Positions 47,773 to 57,407 of a stretch of DNA of 64,000 nt are shown here, in pieces. Below the pieces are notes generated by a model. The model saw only the letters and a list, made by a program, of their open reading frames with translations. It was not told the origin of the DNA and made no database searches. Numbering within the stretch: the first letter of the stretch is position 1; every line of letters starts with the position of its first letter. This DNA is from Nitrospira sp. (GTDB lineage Bacteria; Nitrospirota; Nitrospiria; Nitrospirales; UBA8639): the NCBI GenBank assembly GCA_011523385.1, contig WTGX01000018.1, forward strand, positions 4,904-68,903, read 5' to 3'. Both the position numbers and the translations under genes were made by a program.

Positions 47773-48762
47773 TCATTTATCTTGGACATTTAGCCTTCTG
47801 TTTGTTTCATCACGTGCATCGCTGATGGTCTTGAAGCGACCCGACAGCAGCGTATCGATTGCGCACCAATACCGACCGTTGGGAAAAATCTTTCCATTCT
47901 TGATTTCCTTCGCAGGCTGCATGCCCGGACCAAGCTTGTAAACAATATGATCTTTGTCGGTTCCAGGCCACCGTCTGTTCTTTCGAGACAGATCTGTTAC
48001 AACTTCATAGCTTTCTATGTGATGAACGCTACGCAATCGGCCCCCTAGCCGGAATCCTATGTAATTTGGCGGTATCACCGGCCAGTGCTTTCCGACAGGG
48101 TGAAAATATTTGCCGTCCTTTTCGACCACATCGACCCAGGTATACGAATTATCACCTTCGTTTATCGCCTTCGAGGATAGTGACACGACGAACACCGTGT
48201 TGTCTTTCACGTCTCTCATCAAGATATACCCCCTCAAGTGTTTTTGAAGCTGATGCAGCCAGAGTTTTTCTCCGAAGCTGGTCGTGCGCCCATAGGCGTC
48301 GCTCACAATTTTGCTCAAATCGCCCCAAGAGCGGTGCTTGACGCGAACACCGCCCAATTCATTCGGAAGCTTGTCAGCAGCATATGCCTGCGAAGCTGCG
48401 CTCAGCGATACGATCAATCCTCCGCGTCCGGTCTCTTTCTTGATTCTCGGAACGTATTTCCTTAGTTGTGCTTTTCCAGGCAGTTCCCAATTGCGTTTCG
48501 CTTCAATGATGGTATGCGGCACAGATGGGGAGATAATCTCTACATCGGTATAGCCCCCGTCTTGACCTGATTGCTGCAGACCGACACGGGCATCGTCAAA
48601 TTCGATCGGCCTACCAAACAGATCCTCACCAAGTGCCGCGAGGAGAGCGGAACTCTGAGACAATGACCACCCCAATGCGTAGGTTATGCTGTCTTCATCG
48701 TCTCTCTTCAGTGCAAAAACTGATTCCACTTCCTTGCCAAACAGATTCAGTGCCATCTGCAT
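47773..48762 (-). CDS. PD-(D/E)XK nuclease-like protein of unknown function
   Basis: 'GGYTDVEIISPSVPHTIIEAKRNWELPGKAQLRKYVPRI' = D-(x)n-ExK plus QxxxY-like motif. Confidence 0.6.
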   Translation of the reverse strand: MQMALNLFGKEVESVFALKRDDEDSITYALGWSLSQSSALLAALGEDLFGRPIEFDDARVGLQQSGQDGGYTDVEIISPSVPHTIIEAKRNWELPGKAQLRKYVPRIKKETGRGGLIVSLSAASQAYAADKLPNELGGVRVKHRSWGDLSKIVSDAYGRTTSFGEKLWLHQLQKHLRGYILMRDVKDNTVFVVSLSSKAINEGDNSYTWVDVVEKDGKYFHPVGKHWPVIPPNYIGFRLGGRLRSVHHIESYEVVTDLSRKNRRWPGTDKDHIVYKLGPGMQPAKEIKNGKIFPNGRYWCAIDTLLSGRFKTISDARDETNRRLNVQDK

Positions 48763-48861
48763 TTCTCCTCGAACGTCAAAATATCATCCAGTCACATTCT
48801 GCACGCTCAGTCGAATAAGCGACATGCTTTACAGTACTGCCTCTTTTCAATTTTCAACTGT

Positions 48862-49647
48862 TTACTGATAGCTTTCTTGATCGGTGGGAAACTTCCGGCA
48901 CTCCACCTCTTCCTTGAAACGCCGCAAGGCTTGGAGGGCGTCGGCTTTGAGGTGGGCGTAGGGCTTGACGAATTTCGGTGCGAACTCGTCGAACAGGCCG
49001 AGCAGGTCATACAGGACCAACACCTGACCGTCGCAGTGGGGGCCCGCCCCGATCCCGATGGTGGGAATGGAGACCGCTTGAGTCATGGACCGCGCAAGGG
49101 CCGCGGGCATCGCCTCCAGAACCAGGGCAAATGCCCCGGCCGCTTCCAGTGCCTTGGCATCGTTGAGCAAGACGCCGGCTTGGGTGGTTTCTCTACCTTG
49201 AACCTTGTAGCCGCCAAAGCGATGCACGGATTGCGGCGTCATGCCGAGATGCCCCATGACCGGAATGCCCACGGCGGTCAAGGCGCGGACCCGGTCTACC
49301 ATGGCACCCCCCCCTTCCAATTTCACGGCTGCGGCTCCGGCCTGGATCAAGCGACCCGCATTGTGAACGGCCAGTTCCTCGCTGACCTGATAACTCATGA
49401 ACGGCATGTCGGCGATGACCAGGGCCTGCCGCCGGCTTTGCGCCACGAGCCGGGTGTGATACTCCATCTCGTCCATGGTGACCGACAACGTGTCAGGTTT
49501 TCCCTGGACCACGACGCCCAGCGAATCTCCGACCAGGATGACGTCGATGCCGGCCTGTTCGATGATGCGGGTGAACAGCGCGTCGTAGGCCGTCACGACC
49601 ACCAGTTTCTTCTTCCCCTTTTGGCCCTGAAACTCCGGAATCGTCAT
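48862..49647 (-). CDS. panB: 3-methyl-2-oxobutanoate hydroxymethyltransferase
   Basis: 'VVTAYDALFTRIIEQAGIDVILVGDSLGVVVQGKPDTL', 'VMGHLGMTPQSVHRFGGYKVQGR', 'IGIGAGPHCDGQVLVLYDLLGL'. Confidence 0.98.
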   Translation of the reverse strand: MTIPEFQGQKGKKKLVVVTAYDALFTRIIEQAGIDVILVGDSLGVVVQGKPDTLSVTMDEMEYHTRLVAQSRRQALVIADMPFMSYQVSEELAVHNAGRLIQAGAAAVKLEGGGAMVDRVRALTAVGIPVMGHLGMTPQSVHRFGGYKVQGRETTQAGVLLNDAKALEAAGAFALVLEAMPAALARSMTQAVSIPTIGIGAGPHCDGQVLVLYDLLGLFDEFAPKFVKPYAHLKADALQALRRFKEEVECRKFPTDQESYQ

Positions 49648-50537
49648 CAGTTCAACCCGGCCTTTCGGATAATTTCGGGAAGCCGGTGTGACAACCGGCC
49701 GGCCATCACGTGCACGCCATCACAGAACGGACGTATGGCTTGAATGGTTCGCACCGCAATCTCAATCCCGGCTTCGGCTGCATGGGCGTCCCGGGCGTCA
49801 CGCAGTTCCTGCAGAATCTCTTCGGGAACGTCGATGCCCGGCACGTGCGCATTCACGTATTCTGCCATTTTTACCGACCGGAGCACCAGGACCCCGGCTA
49901 ACACGTTGCGGGAATAGGGACGTACTGCCTCCATGAAAGGTTGGATGACCTTCGCCGAAAAAACTGGTTGCGTCTGGAAAAATTGTGCACCGGCTTTGAC
50001 CTTGGCCGCAAATTTTTTGTGCAGGAGTTCAGCCGATTCGACGCCGGGGGCCGCGGCTCCGCCGATAAAAAACGTGGTCCGTCCCTCCAACGCGTTTCCG
50101 GCCAAATCCCGTCCCTGATTGAGTTCACTCACCGTGCGCATGACTTCAACGGTATCCAGGTCGAACACCGGCTTGGCATCCTTGTGATCACCGGCGCTCG
50201 GGCTGTCGCCGGTCAGACACAGCACGTTCCGGATCCCGAGCACGTGGGCTCCCAGGAGATCCGATTGCAGGCCGATCCGGTTTCGATCCCGGCACGTGAG
50301 TTGGAGCACGGGGTCATGCCCCTGTTCATACAGGAGGCGGGCAACGGCTACCGGACTCGCGCGCATCACCGCGGCGGCATTGTCGGGCACGTTGATCCCA
50401 TGCACGCGTCCGCTCAACGACTTGGCGGTCTCGAGTAATTCCGACACGTCGGTTCCCTTCGGGGGGTTCAACTCGACGGTCACGGCAAACTGGCCTTGGA
50501 CCAACATCTGGTGGAGAGTGGACTGGTGGGTCTTCAT
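49647..50537 (-). CDS. methylenetetrahydrofolate reductase
   Basis: 'FAVTVELNPPKGTDVSELLETA', 'LTCRDRNRIGLQSDLLGAHVLGIRNVLCLTGD', 'KVKAGAQFFQTQPVFSA'; start MKTHQST inferred. Confidence 0.9.
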   Translation of the reverse strand: MKTHQSTLHQMLVQGQFAVTVELNPPKGTDVSELLETAKSLSGRVHGINVPDNAAAVMRASPVAVARLLYEQGHDPVLQLTCRDRNRIGLQSDLLGAHVLGIRNVLCLTGDSPSAGDHKDAKPVFDLDTVEVMRTVSELNQGRDLAGNALEGRTTFFIGGAAAPGVESAELLHKKFAAKVKAGAQFFQTQPVFSAKVIQPFMEAVRPYSRNVLAGVLVLRSVKMAEYVNAHVPGIDVPEEILQELRDARDAHAAEAGIEIAVRTIQAIRPFCDGVHVMAGRLSHRLPEIIRKAGLN

Positions 50538-50559
50538 GGCATTGTTTCTACCGGCCCCC

Positions 50560-51414
50560 TTACATGGCCGATCGCCTGGCTCCTTCCAACGTGTTCGCCA
50601 ATAACATGGCAATGGTCATGGGTCCCACGCCCCCCGGAACTGGAGAAATCCATCCGGCCCGTTCACGCACCGGCTCAAAATCCACGTCGCCAACCAACCG
50701 GCCGTCATCGAGTCGATTGATGCCTACGTCGAGCACGATGGCCCCCTCTTTCACCATCTCTCCCTTGATGAACTGCGGTTTGCCGATCGCGGCCACGAGA
50801 ATATCGGCTTCCCGGCAGACGGCGGGCAGGTCCTTGGTCCGGGAATGACACATCGTCACGGTGGCGTGTTGATGCAAAAGAAGCATGGCAACCGGCTTAC
50901 CCACGATGTTGCTGCGCCCGACCACGACAGCCTGCTTTCCGGCCAAGGGTTCGCCGGTGGATTCGATCATGCGGATCACCCCTTTGGGCGTACAGGGAAC
51001 AAACAGCGGCTCCCCCGCGACCAACCGGCCGATATTGTACGGATGAAAGCCGTCGACGTCCTTGTCCGGAGCAATGGCATTGAGAACGGCCTGACCGTCA
51101 ACATGAGCCGGCAAGGGAAGCTGCACCAGAATCCCATGAACCCTGGGATCCGCGTTCAACTGTTCGACGAGTGCCAGCAACTCGGCCTGGCTGGTCTCCG
51201 CGGATAAATGATGGTCGGCCACGTACAGGCCGGCGGTATCGCAGGCCTTCTTTTTATTGCGAACGTAGACCGACGAGGCCGGGTCGTCGCCGACCAGCAC
51301 TACGGCCAAACCCGGTCGAACGCCGGTCCGGGCTTGAAGAGCTTGCACGTCCCGGCCAATGCCGTCCCGAATGTCCTGTGCCAAACTTTTCCCCTCAATG
51401 AGCTGAGCCGCCAC
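50560..51414 (-). CDS. folD: bifunctional methylenetetrahydrofolate dehydrogenase/cyclohydrolase
   Basis: '[30 protein letters not shown]', '[18 protein letters not shown]', '[22 protein letters not shown]'; AAGGAGG RBS before GTG at 51414. Confidence 0.96.
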   Translation of the reverse strand: MAAQLIEGKSLAQDIRDGIGRDVQALQARTGVRPGLAVVLVGDDPASSVYVRNKKKACDTAGLYVADHHLSAETSQAELLALVEQLNADPRVHGILVQLPLPAHVDGQAVLNAIAPDKDVDGFHPYNIGRLVAGEPLFVPCTPKGVIRMIESTGEPLAGKQAVVVGRSNIVGKPVAMLLLHQHATVTMCHSRTKDLPAVCREADILVAAIGKPQFIKGEMVKEGAIVLDVGINRLDDGRLVGDVDFEPVRERAGWISPVPGGVGPMTIAMLLANTLEGARRSAM

Positions 51415-51524
51415 ATCGTCCTCCTTAACGTGGAAGGGAACCATTTATGCGTCACGCTACGATAACAGGGCTGAAAAATTCCCGTCAATCAAGGAGAACC
51501 AGTGGTCAGGTGTACGCGTTCAGT

Positions 51525-51548
51525 CCCTTCGACAAGCTCAGGAAAGGC
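51525..51548. repeat. CCCTTCGACAAGCTCAGG repeat copy
   Basis: cccttcgacaagctcaggaaaggc. Confidence 0.7.
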
Positions 51549-51610
51549 ATTCGTTGACAATTTCTCCTGGAAGTAGGGGGAATCCCTCACCCAGCACCCA
51601 ATACCAAATG

Positions 51611-51716
51611 GTCATCCTGAGCGAAGCGAAGGATCTGCTTTTCCAGCCATTCGATAGTTGAGGAGAGATTCTTCGCTAGGTCCTTCGCTTCGCTCAGGAC
51701 AAGCTCAGAATGACAA
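51611..51716. repeat. inverted repeat of GTCATCCTGAGCGAAGCGAAGGATCT type
   Basis: gtcatcctgagcgaagcgaaggatctgc ... agattcttcgctaggtccttcgcttcgctcaggacaagctcagaatgacaa. Confidence 0.75.
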
Positions 51717-51742
51717 TTCTGGTGTGATCGGCCCTTTGTTCT

Positions 51743-51768
51743 GTCAGTGAATTACTGAACATTTACAG
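51743..51768 (+). repeat. conserved 'GAATTACTGAACATTTACA' motif, copy 4
   Basis: gtcagtgaattactgaacatttacag. Confidence 0.5.
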
Positions 51769-51857
51769 TAGGTGTTCCATTAGACGACCCCATATGCAAC
51801 CCAATTGTACGACATTGTCATACATGCTAGAATAGAGAAAAGGTGGGAGGTTACCTG

Positions 51858-52118
51858 ATGCGAATCAACGCCAGATTGGATGATGCCCGGGTGGAGAAAC
51901 TGAAGCAGCTTAAATCACTGACGCGGCTCGGCGTGAGTGAAATCGTGAAACGCGCCATCGATCTTTTGCATCGGCAACAGGCCGGGCGGTCACGGGAAAA
52001 ACTCGATGCCCTGTTGTCGAGCGATTTCGTGGGCTGCGCCGAAGGCCCCGAAGATTTGGCCAGCCGATACAAGCAGTATCTGACACAGGATCTCGAACAC
52101 AAACATGGTGCTGGCTGA
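51858..52118 (+). CDS. ribbon-helix-helix antitoxin-like protein
   Basis: 'MRINARLDDARVEKLKQLKSLTRLGVSEIVKRAIDLLHRQQ'; overlaps downstream PIN gene. Confidence 0.75.
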   Translation: MRINARLDDARVEKLKQLKSLTRLGVSEIVKRAIDLLHRQQAGRSREKLDALLSSDFVGCAEGPEDLASRYKQYLTQDLEHKHGAG

Positions 52119-52527
52119 TACCGGTTACTGGCTTGCATTGGCCAACGCCCGGGACCGCTGGCACGAGGCCGCGGTGACGGTCACACGGCGCCTCGACGAA
52201 GTGCTCGTCGTCACGTGGCCGGTCGTGACCGAAACCTGCTACCTCATGCTCACGCGACTGGGCATGCAAGCGGAATTGCGTTTCATCGAACAAATATCGA
52301 GAAATGCGGGTATCCATGAGATCGGGCAGGAACATCTCGGCGCCATCCGGGCGTTAATGGAACAATACGCGCACCTGCCGATGGATTTGGCAAACGCCTC
52401 GCTTGTCCTCGCGGCCACTCAACTCGGAGAGGGTCGCATTCTCTCCACGGACCGACGCGACTTCGACATCTATCGTTGGAAGGACACGGAACCGTTTCAC
52501 AACTTATTGGAGACTTGGGATGGTTGA
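52105..52527 (+). CDS. PIN-domain toxin (VapC-like)
   Basis: 'MVLADTGYWLALANARDRWHEAA', 'ILSTDRRDFDIYRW'. Confidence 0.85.
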   Translation: MVLADTGYWLALANARDRWHEAAVTVTRRLDEVLVVTWPVVTETCYLMLTRLGMQAELRFIEQISRNAGIHEIGQEHLGAIRALMEQYAHLPMDLANASLVLAATQLGEGRILSTDRRDFDIYRWKDTEPFHNLLETWDG

Positions 52528-52608
52528 TCTTGAAGTTCAAGAGAAGCGCAAAGATGGTGACTGACGCGCTGCCTTGACACCCCCCAAGAGGTGCCGTAGC
52601 ATGCCGCT

Positions 52609-53634
52609 GTGAGACACCCTTCCGCTCTCCACCCCGTCCTTTGGCGTTTTCCGGGTTCTCGTCAACCGTGCCTGTTCAGGATGTTGCTCCGTGTCATCGT
52701 TATCGTTTTGCTTCTGAGCGCCGGGATGCTGCCGGCTCTGGCCAATCCCATCAGCCAACTGAGCAGCCCCCAATCCTTTATCGCGCATCCTTCGGGTGAG
52801 GGCTATTTCATCGCCAATGCCAATGGCGAACCCGGCACAGCCGACAATAACGGGTTCATCTCGAAACTCGATGAGGACGGCAACTTGCTGGATCGGCATT
52901 TCATTCAAGGTGGCCGTGGCGACACGATCCTGCATTCCCCCCATGGCATGGGTATTGCCGGGGACACTCTCTACGTGGCCGATATCAACGTGATCCGTGG
53001 CTTTCATGCGCAATCGGGGAAACCCGCGGTCACCGTTTCCCTGCATCCGTTTCACGTCGAGGCGTTGACGGATCTGATTGCCGACGGCAGCGGGCAACTC
53101 TATGTCCTGGACACGGCCGGGAACGCCGTGTACCGGATCGACCCTCAACGCGATTACGAGGTGTCCCTCTATCTCCAACACGAGGATTTGGCATCGCCGC
53201 GCGGACTGGCCGTCCACCCGAGGTCGGGCAGGCTTTGGATCGCCAGCCTCGAAAACGGGACGGTGATGGAAATTGCGGAAGACCGCACCATGACCGAAGT
53301 CATTTCCAATTCGTTTTTTACCGGCAAATTTCGCAATTTAAGCGGGCTCGATTTTGATCGATTCGGCAGCCTGTACCTGTCCGACATGACAGCAGGAAAA
53401 ATCTGGCGGGTCCAGCCGGACCGATCCATGCAGGTCATCGCCGAGTTTCTGATCTCGCCGTCTTCCGTCAAAATCGACCGCCGGAAGCATATGATCCTGG
53501 TCCCTTATTTGTACGCCGATGGGGCTGAGATCAACGGTCTGGAACAGCCGGCCAATACCGGCAAGCAACGGAAACGCAAGCGGACGCTCTCCGATTACGG
53601 GCTGGGGTGGCTGGAAGGAGACGAGAAACCGTGA
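52609..53634 (+). CDS. NHL/SMP-30-like beta-propeller secreted protein
   Basis: hydrophobic N-terminus; repeated 'GNAVYRIDPQRDYEV', 'SGRLWIASLENGTVMEI', 'FGSLYLSDMTAGKIWRV'. Confidence 0.75.
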   Translation: MRHPSALHPVLWRFPGSRQPCLFRMLLRVIVIVLLLSAGMLPALANPISQLSSPQSFIAHPSGEGYFIANANGEPGTADNNGFISKLDEDGNLLDRHFIQGGRGDTILHSPHGMGIAGDTLYVADINVIRGFHAQSGKPAVTVSLHPFHVEALTDLIADGSGQLYVLDTAGNAVYRIDPQRDYEVSLYLQHEDLASPRGLAVHPRSGRLWIASLENGTVMEIAEDRTMTEVISNSFFTGKFRNLSGLDFDRFGSLYLSDMTAGKIWRVQPDRSMQVIAEFLISPSSVKIDRRKHMILVPYLYADGAEINGLEQPANTGKQRKRKRTLSDYGLGWLEGDEKP

Positions 53635-54293
53635 GCAAATGCATGTACTGCCACGAACGCAAAGGCAAGCGTCCCTGCCCGGCGTTGGGCGGCGCCATTT
53701 GCAGCCAGTGCTGCGGGACGCACCGCGTCGTCAGTATTGCGTGCCATTCCGATTGCGCCTATCTGGACGCGAACGTGGAATATCAACAAAAACGCGTCGG
53801 TGACCAGTTTGAACAGGAACGGCGCACGTTCTACAAGGACCTGCTGGAACAATCCGGGGACAAGGCCGCGGAGATGTTTTATTTTCTCGAAGCCGTGACG
53901 TTCAAACACTTTCAAGCGAAGAGTGACGCGCAGGATGGAGAGGTCATCGCGGCTATCCAGGCGTTGCGTCGATCCTTCAGCCCGATCCACGTGCCTGAGG
54001 GGATGGCCCCTCCTTTTACCGAAGCCCTCAAGAAAGAATACGACGCCTTCATGGAGGGAGAAAAACCCGATACCCAACTCGTGAGTGAGGTGCTGGATCG
54101 CGGCCTGACGTTTATTTCCGAATTTTCGGGAACCGGGCTTCGGTCCACTCGCTTTCTCAGCGGGCTGATCGGATTTCTCAAAAGCCGTCACCCCGACGTA
54201 GCCGAGAAACTGGCCAAACTCGGCACGACCGGCGGACGCATCATCCTTCCGGGAAACGCTCCCATGGAAGACCAGCCAAGAACTCCCGGCTAA
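53631..54293 (+). CDS. uncharacterised Cys-rich N-terminal (zinc-binding-like) protein
   Basis: GTG start at 53631 overlapping previous stop; 'CMYCHERKGKRPCPALGGAICSQCCGTHRVVSIACHSDCAYL'. Confidence 0.7.
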   Translation: MSKCMYCHERKGKRPCPALGGAICSQCCGTHRVVSIACHSDCAYLDANVEYQQKRVGDQFEQERRTFYKDLLEQSGDKAAEMFYFLEAVTFKHFQAKSDAQDGEVIAAIQALRRSFSPIHVPEGMAPPFTEALKKEYDAFMEGEKPDTQLVSEVLDRGLTFISEFSGTGLRSTRFLSGLIGFLKSRHPDVAEKLAKLGTTGGRIILPGNAPMEDQPRTPG

Positions 54294-54313
54294 GCACCGG
54301 TTCGCTGCTTGCC

Positions 54314-54916
54314 TTATTTCACCTCGACGGTTATTTCAATGCGTTCCAAGGGATTGTCTTTCGAATCCCGGGGTTGACTGACGATTTTGTCGGCCACCTC
54401 CATGCCACTCACCACTTCGCCAAATACCGTATACTGGCCGTCCAGAAACGAGGCCTTGTCTACCACAATGAAAAATTGGGAGCCGGCGCTATCGGGATCA
54501 GCCGCCCGCGCCGCGGACACGATACCCCGTTCATGAGAAATCCTGTTAAACTCGGCCGGCACGTTATAGCCGGGGCCTCCCATGCCGTAGAGATGTCGCT
54601 TGCTTGGATCTTTGGTGTTGGGGTCGCCACCTTGAATCATGAAGCCGGGAATCACCCGGTGAAAGATCGTCCCGTTATAAAATCCCTTCCTGGCCAAATC
54701 CAAAAAGCTTTCCACGTGCCTGGGCGCCAGTTCCGGAAAAAAGACCAGTTCCATTTGACCAAACTTGGTGGTGATGATCGCTCGAGGCGCTTTGCCCTCC
54801 GCGACCGGCAGTGCCTGCGGATTCACGGCCAGGACACGTTCCCCGGTGACTCCCGCCAGGAAAGCCACGACTCCCATGATCCACAGGACTTTTCTTACTG
54901 CACGTAATCCGATCAT
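54314..54916 (-). CDS. cyclophilin-type peptidyl-prolyl cis-trans isomerase (exported)
   Basis: 'FYNGTIFHRVIPGFMIQGGDP', 'SAGSQFFIVVDKASFLDGQYTVFGEVVSGMEVADKI'; start inferred at 54916. Confidence 0.94.
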   Translation of the reverse strand: MIGLRAVRKVLWIMGVVAFLAGVTGERVLAVNPQALPVAEGKAPRAIITTKFGQMELVFFPELAPRHVESFLDLARKGFYNGTIFHRVIPGFMIQGGDPNTKDPSKRHLYGMGGPGYNVPAEFNRISHERGIVSAARAADPDSAGSQFFIVVDKASFLDGQYTVFGEVVSGMEVADKIVSQPRDSKDNPLERIEITVEVK

Positions 54917-54956
54917 TCCCTCATCCTCCCTACTGGTTTTTCTTAAGCCGTTTGTT

Positions 54957-55664
54957 TTAGCCCGCGTCACTCGCAGCCTGAAGTTGTTCGAGTGCCTGCT
55001 TAGCCGCTTGCTGTTCCGCCACTTTCTTGCTGTGCCCCTTCCCGCTTCCACGGCATTGTTGTTCAATTTCCACCGTGACTTCAAATGTTTTTCGATGATC
55101 AGGCCCCGATTCTTCGATCACGACATACACCGGCAGGACATGTACGTGGCGTTGACACCATTCCTGCAATTGACTTTTATAGTCCCGCCTGAACCCCGCG
55201 AGATCGTCCTGATGCAAGACCTTGAGTTGCGCATCCAGGACCTGCAACGTAAACGTCCTGGCCGCGTTCAGTCCGCCATCCATATACACGGCCCCAATCA
55301 CGGCCTCCAACGCGTTTGCCAACAGGGACTCCTTATCTCTGCCCCTGGTGCGTTCTTCTCCGCGACCCAGACGGAGCATTTCGCCGAGCCGTAAGCGCCG
55401 CGCGGCCTCCGCCAGCGCGGGCCGTCCCACAAGCCGGGCCCGGATTTGTGACAAATCCCCTTCCTCCAACTCGGGAAAAGTTTCCGCCACATACTCACTC
55501 ACAATCAACCCCAATACCGCATCGCCCAAAAACTCGAGGCGTTCATTCTGTTTGTCCTCCGAAGCGGGTTGCTCTTGAAGGCGGGAACGATGCGTCAAAG
55601 CCTCTTTCAATAACGCGAGTTCGCGAAACTCATACGGAAGTCGTTGGTGCGCCTCCTCGATCAT
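54957..55664 (-). CDS. rnc: ribonuclease III
   Basis: 'NERLEFLGDAVLGLIVSEYV', 'LLANALEAVIGAVYMDGG', C-terminal dsRBD. Confidence 0.98.
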   Translation of the reverse strand: MIEEAHQRLPYEFRELALLKEALTHRSRLQEQPASEDKQNERLEFLGDAVLGLIVSEYVAETFPELEEGDLSQIRARLVGRPALAEAARRLRLGEMLRLGRGEERTRGRDKESLLANALEAVIGAVYMDGGLNAARTFTLQVLDAQLKVLHQDDLAGFRRDYKSQLQEWCQRHVHVLPVYVVIEESGPDHRKTFEVTVEIEQQCRGSGKGHSKKVAEQQAAKQALEQLQAASDAG

Positions 55665-55696
55665 GTTCTTGTTCCGTTTCCGCCTTCTCCGTTACC

Positions 55697-55817
55697 TTCC
55701 CCTCCTTTGTAAGGAGAGGTGAGGGGAGGTAGAGTCTGAGTCCAAGACGGCGAAACCCCTTGCTCCATGGACGGGTTGGCTCTACCCCACCTACCCTCCC
55801 CTTACAAAGGGGAGGAA
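55697..55817. repeat. ~121 bp MITE-like inverted-repeat element, copy 2
   Basis: ttcccctcctttgtaaggagaggtgaggggaggtagag ... ctctaccccacctaccctccccttacaaaggggaggaaa; homologous to 16875-16995. Confidence 0.85.
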
Positions 55818-55854
55818 AAAGCGGGCTTTCGGCAGGTTCCGTCCAAGGGCGAAT

Positions 55855-57120
55855 TTATACGTCCCGGTTCCCTCGCGTGGACTTGATGACCAGGCAGGCA
55901 TTCACTCCGCCAAAGCCAAAGGCATTCGAAAGCGCGGCGTCGATGGGAACCTGACGGGCTTGCCCGGGGATATAATCGAGATCACACTCGGGATCAGGAT
56001 TCTCCAGATTGATCGTCGGCGGCAACAGGCCATGATACAGCGCCAGGGTGGTCACCACGGCTTCAACCCCACCGGCTGCGCCCAAGAGGTGACCGAGCAT
56101 GGATTTCGTGGAACTCACCGGCAATTGGGCGGCATGGTGCCCGAATACGGTCCTGATCGCCTGCGTTTCGACTTTATCCGCAAAGGTCGAGGTCGCATGT
56201 GCGTTCACGTACCCGATCGTCGTTTTCGGGATCCCCGCGTCACGAATGGCCTTTTCGATACAATCCACGGCGCCGGCGCCGTCATCCGGAGGCGCGGTGA
56301 TGTGAAAGGCATCGCTGGTCATGGCGTAGCCGGCCAGTTCTCCGTAGATTTTGGCGCCGCGCCGTTGCGCGTGCTCCAATTCTTCCAGCACCAGCACGCC
56401 GGCGCCTTCTCCGATCACGAATCCATCCCGGTCACGGTCAAACGGACGACTCGCCCGTTGCGGGTCGTCGTTACGACGTGATAACGCTTTGGCCGCGGCG
56501 AAACCCGCAAGGGCCAACGCGCAAATCGTGGATTCGGTTCCGCCGGCCAACATCACGTCCGCTTCCCCACGCTGAATGATCCGGCAGGCGTCTCCGATGC
56601 AGTGATTCCCCGTGGCACAAGCCGTCACGGCACACGAATTGGGTCCCTTGGCTCCAAACCGGATCGCCACTTGGCCCGAAGCCAAATTGACGATGACCAT
56701 TGGGATGAAGAACGGGCTGACGCGCCCCGGCCCTTTGTCCTGGAGCACCTTGTGATACTGCTCAATGGCCGGCAGACCGCCGATTCCCGCCCCGATATAG
56801 ACCCCGACCCGTTCAGCCATGTCGGGTGTGATCTTTAATCCCGCGTCATCCACCGCCTCCTGACTCGCGGCCATGGCATACTGGATGAACGTATCCATTT
56901 TCTTGATTTCTTTTTTTTCGATGTGATCGGCCGGGTCGAAGTCCTTGACCTCGGCCGCAATCCGGCAGGGATAACCGGACGCATCAAAGCGCGTGACGGG
57001 GCCGATTCCCGACTTCCCGGCACACACCGCGCGCCAGGTTTTGTCGATACCGACTCCCAAGGGCGTCACGGCTCCCAGGCCGGTGATCACCACGCGCCGA
57101 CGGGGGGGATACTCGGTCAT
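55855..57120 (-). CDS. fabF: beta-ketoacyl-ACP synthase II
   Basis: 'RRVVITGLGAVTPLGVG', 'VTACATGNHCIGDACRIIQRGEADVMLAGG', 'NAHATSTFADKVETQAI'. Confidence 0.98.
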   Translation of the reverse strand: MTEYPPRRRVVITGLGAVTPLGVGIDKTWRAVCAGKSGIGPVTRFDASGYPCRIAAEVKDFDPADHIEKKEIKKMDTFIQYAMAASQEAVDDAGLKITPDMAERVGVYIGAGIGGLPAIEQYHKVLQDKGPGRVSPFFIPMVIVNLASGQVAIRFGAKGPNSCAVTACATGNHCIGDACRIIQRGEADVMLAGGTESTICALALAGFAAAKALSRRNDDPQRASRPFDRDRDGFVIGEGAGVLVLEELEHAQRRGAKIYGELAGYAMTSDAFHITAPPDDGAGAVDCIEKAIRDAGIPKTTIGYVNAHATSTFADKVETQAIRTVFGHHAAQLPVSSTKSMLGHLLGAAGGVEAVVTTLALYHGLLPPTINLENPDPECDLDYIPGQARQVPIDAALSNAFGFGGVNACLVIKSTRGNRDV

Positions 57121-57132
57121 GAGCGCCGTGGA

Positions 57133-57375
57133 TCAGGTTTTCTCTTTGATATACTCGATGGCTTGGGAAACTTTTTGAATTTTTTCCGCGTCTTCATCGG
57201 GAATTTCCACGTCGAATTCTTCCTCAAGCGCCATCACCAGTTCGACCGTATCCAAAGAGTCGGCCCCTAAATCCTCGACAAAGGACGCGTCGGGGACGAC
57301 GTCTTCTTCTTCTACACCCAATTGTTCTGCAATGATCTTTCGAATACGTTCTTCAGCGGCCATCGACCTTCGCAC
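57133..57375 (-). CDS. acpP: acyl carrier protein
   Basis: '[34 protein letters not shown]'. Confidence 0.98.
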   Translation of the reverse strand: MRRSMAAEERIRKIIAEQLGVEEEDVVPDASFVEDLGADSLDTVELVMALEEEFDVEIPDEDAEKIQKVSQAIEYIKEKT

Positions 57376-57407
57376 CTCCTGTTAAACGATAGAAGTCATT
57401 CATCCTG

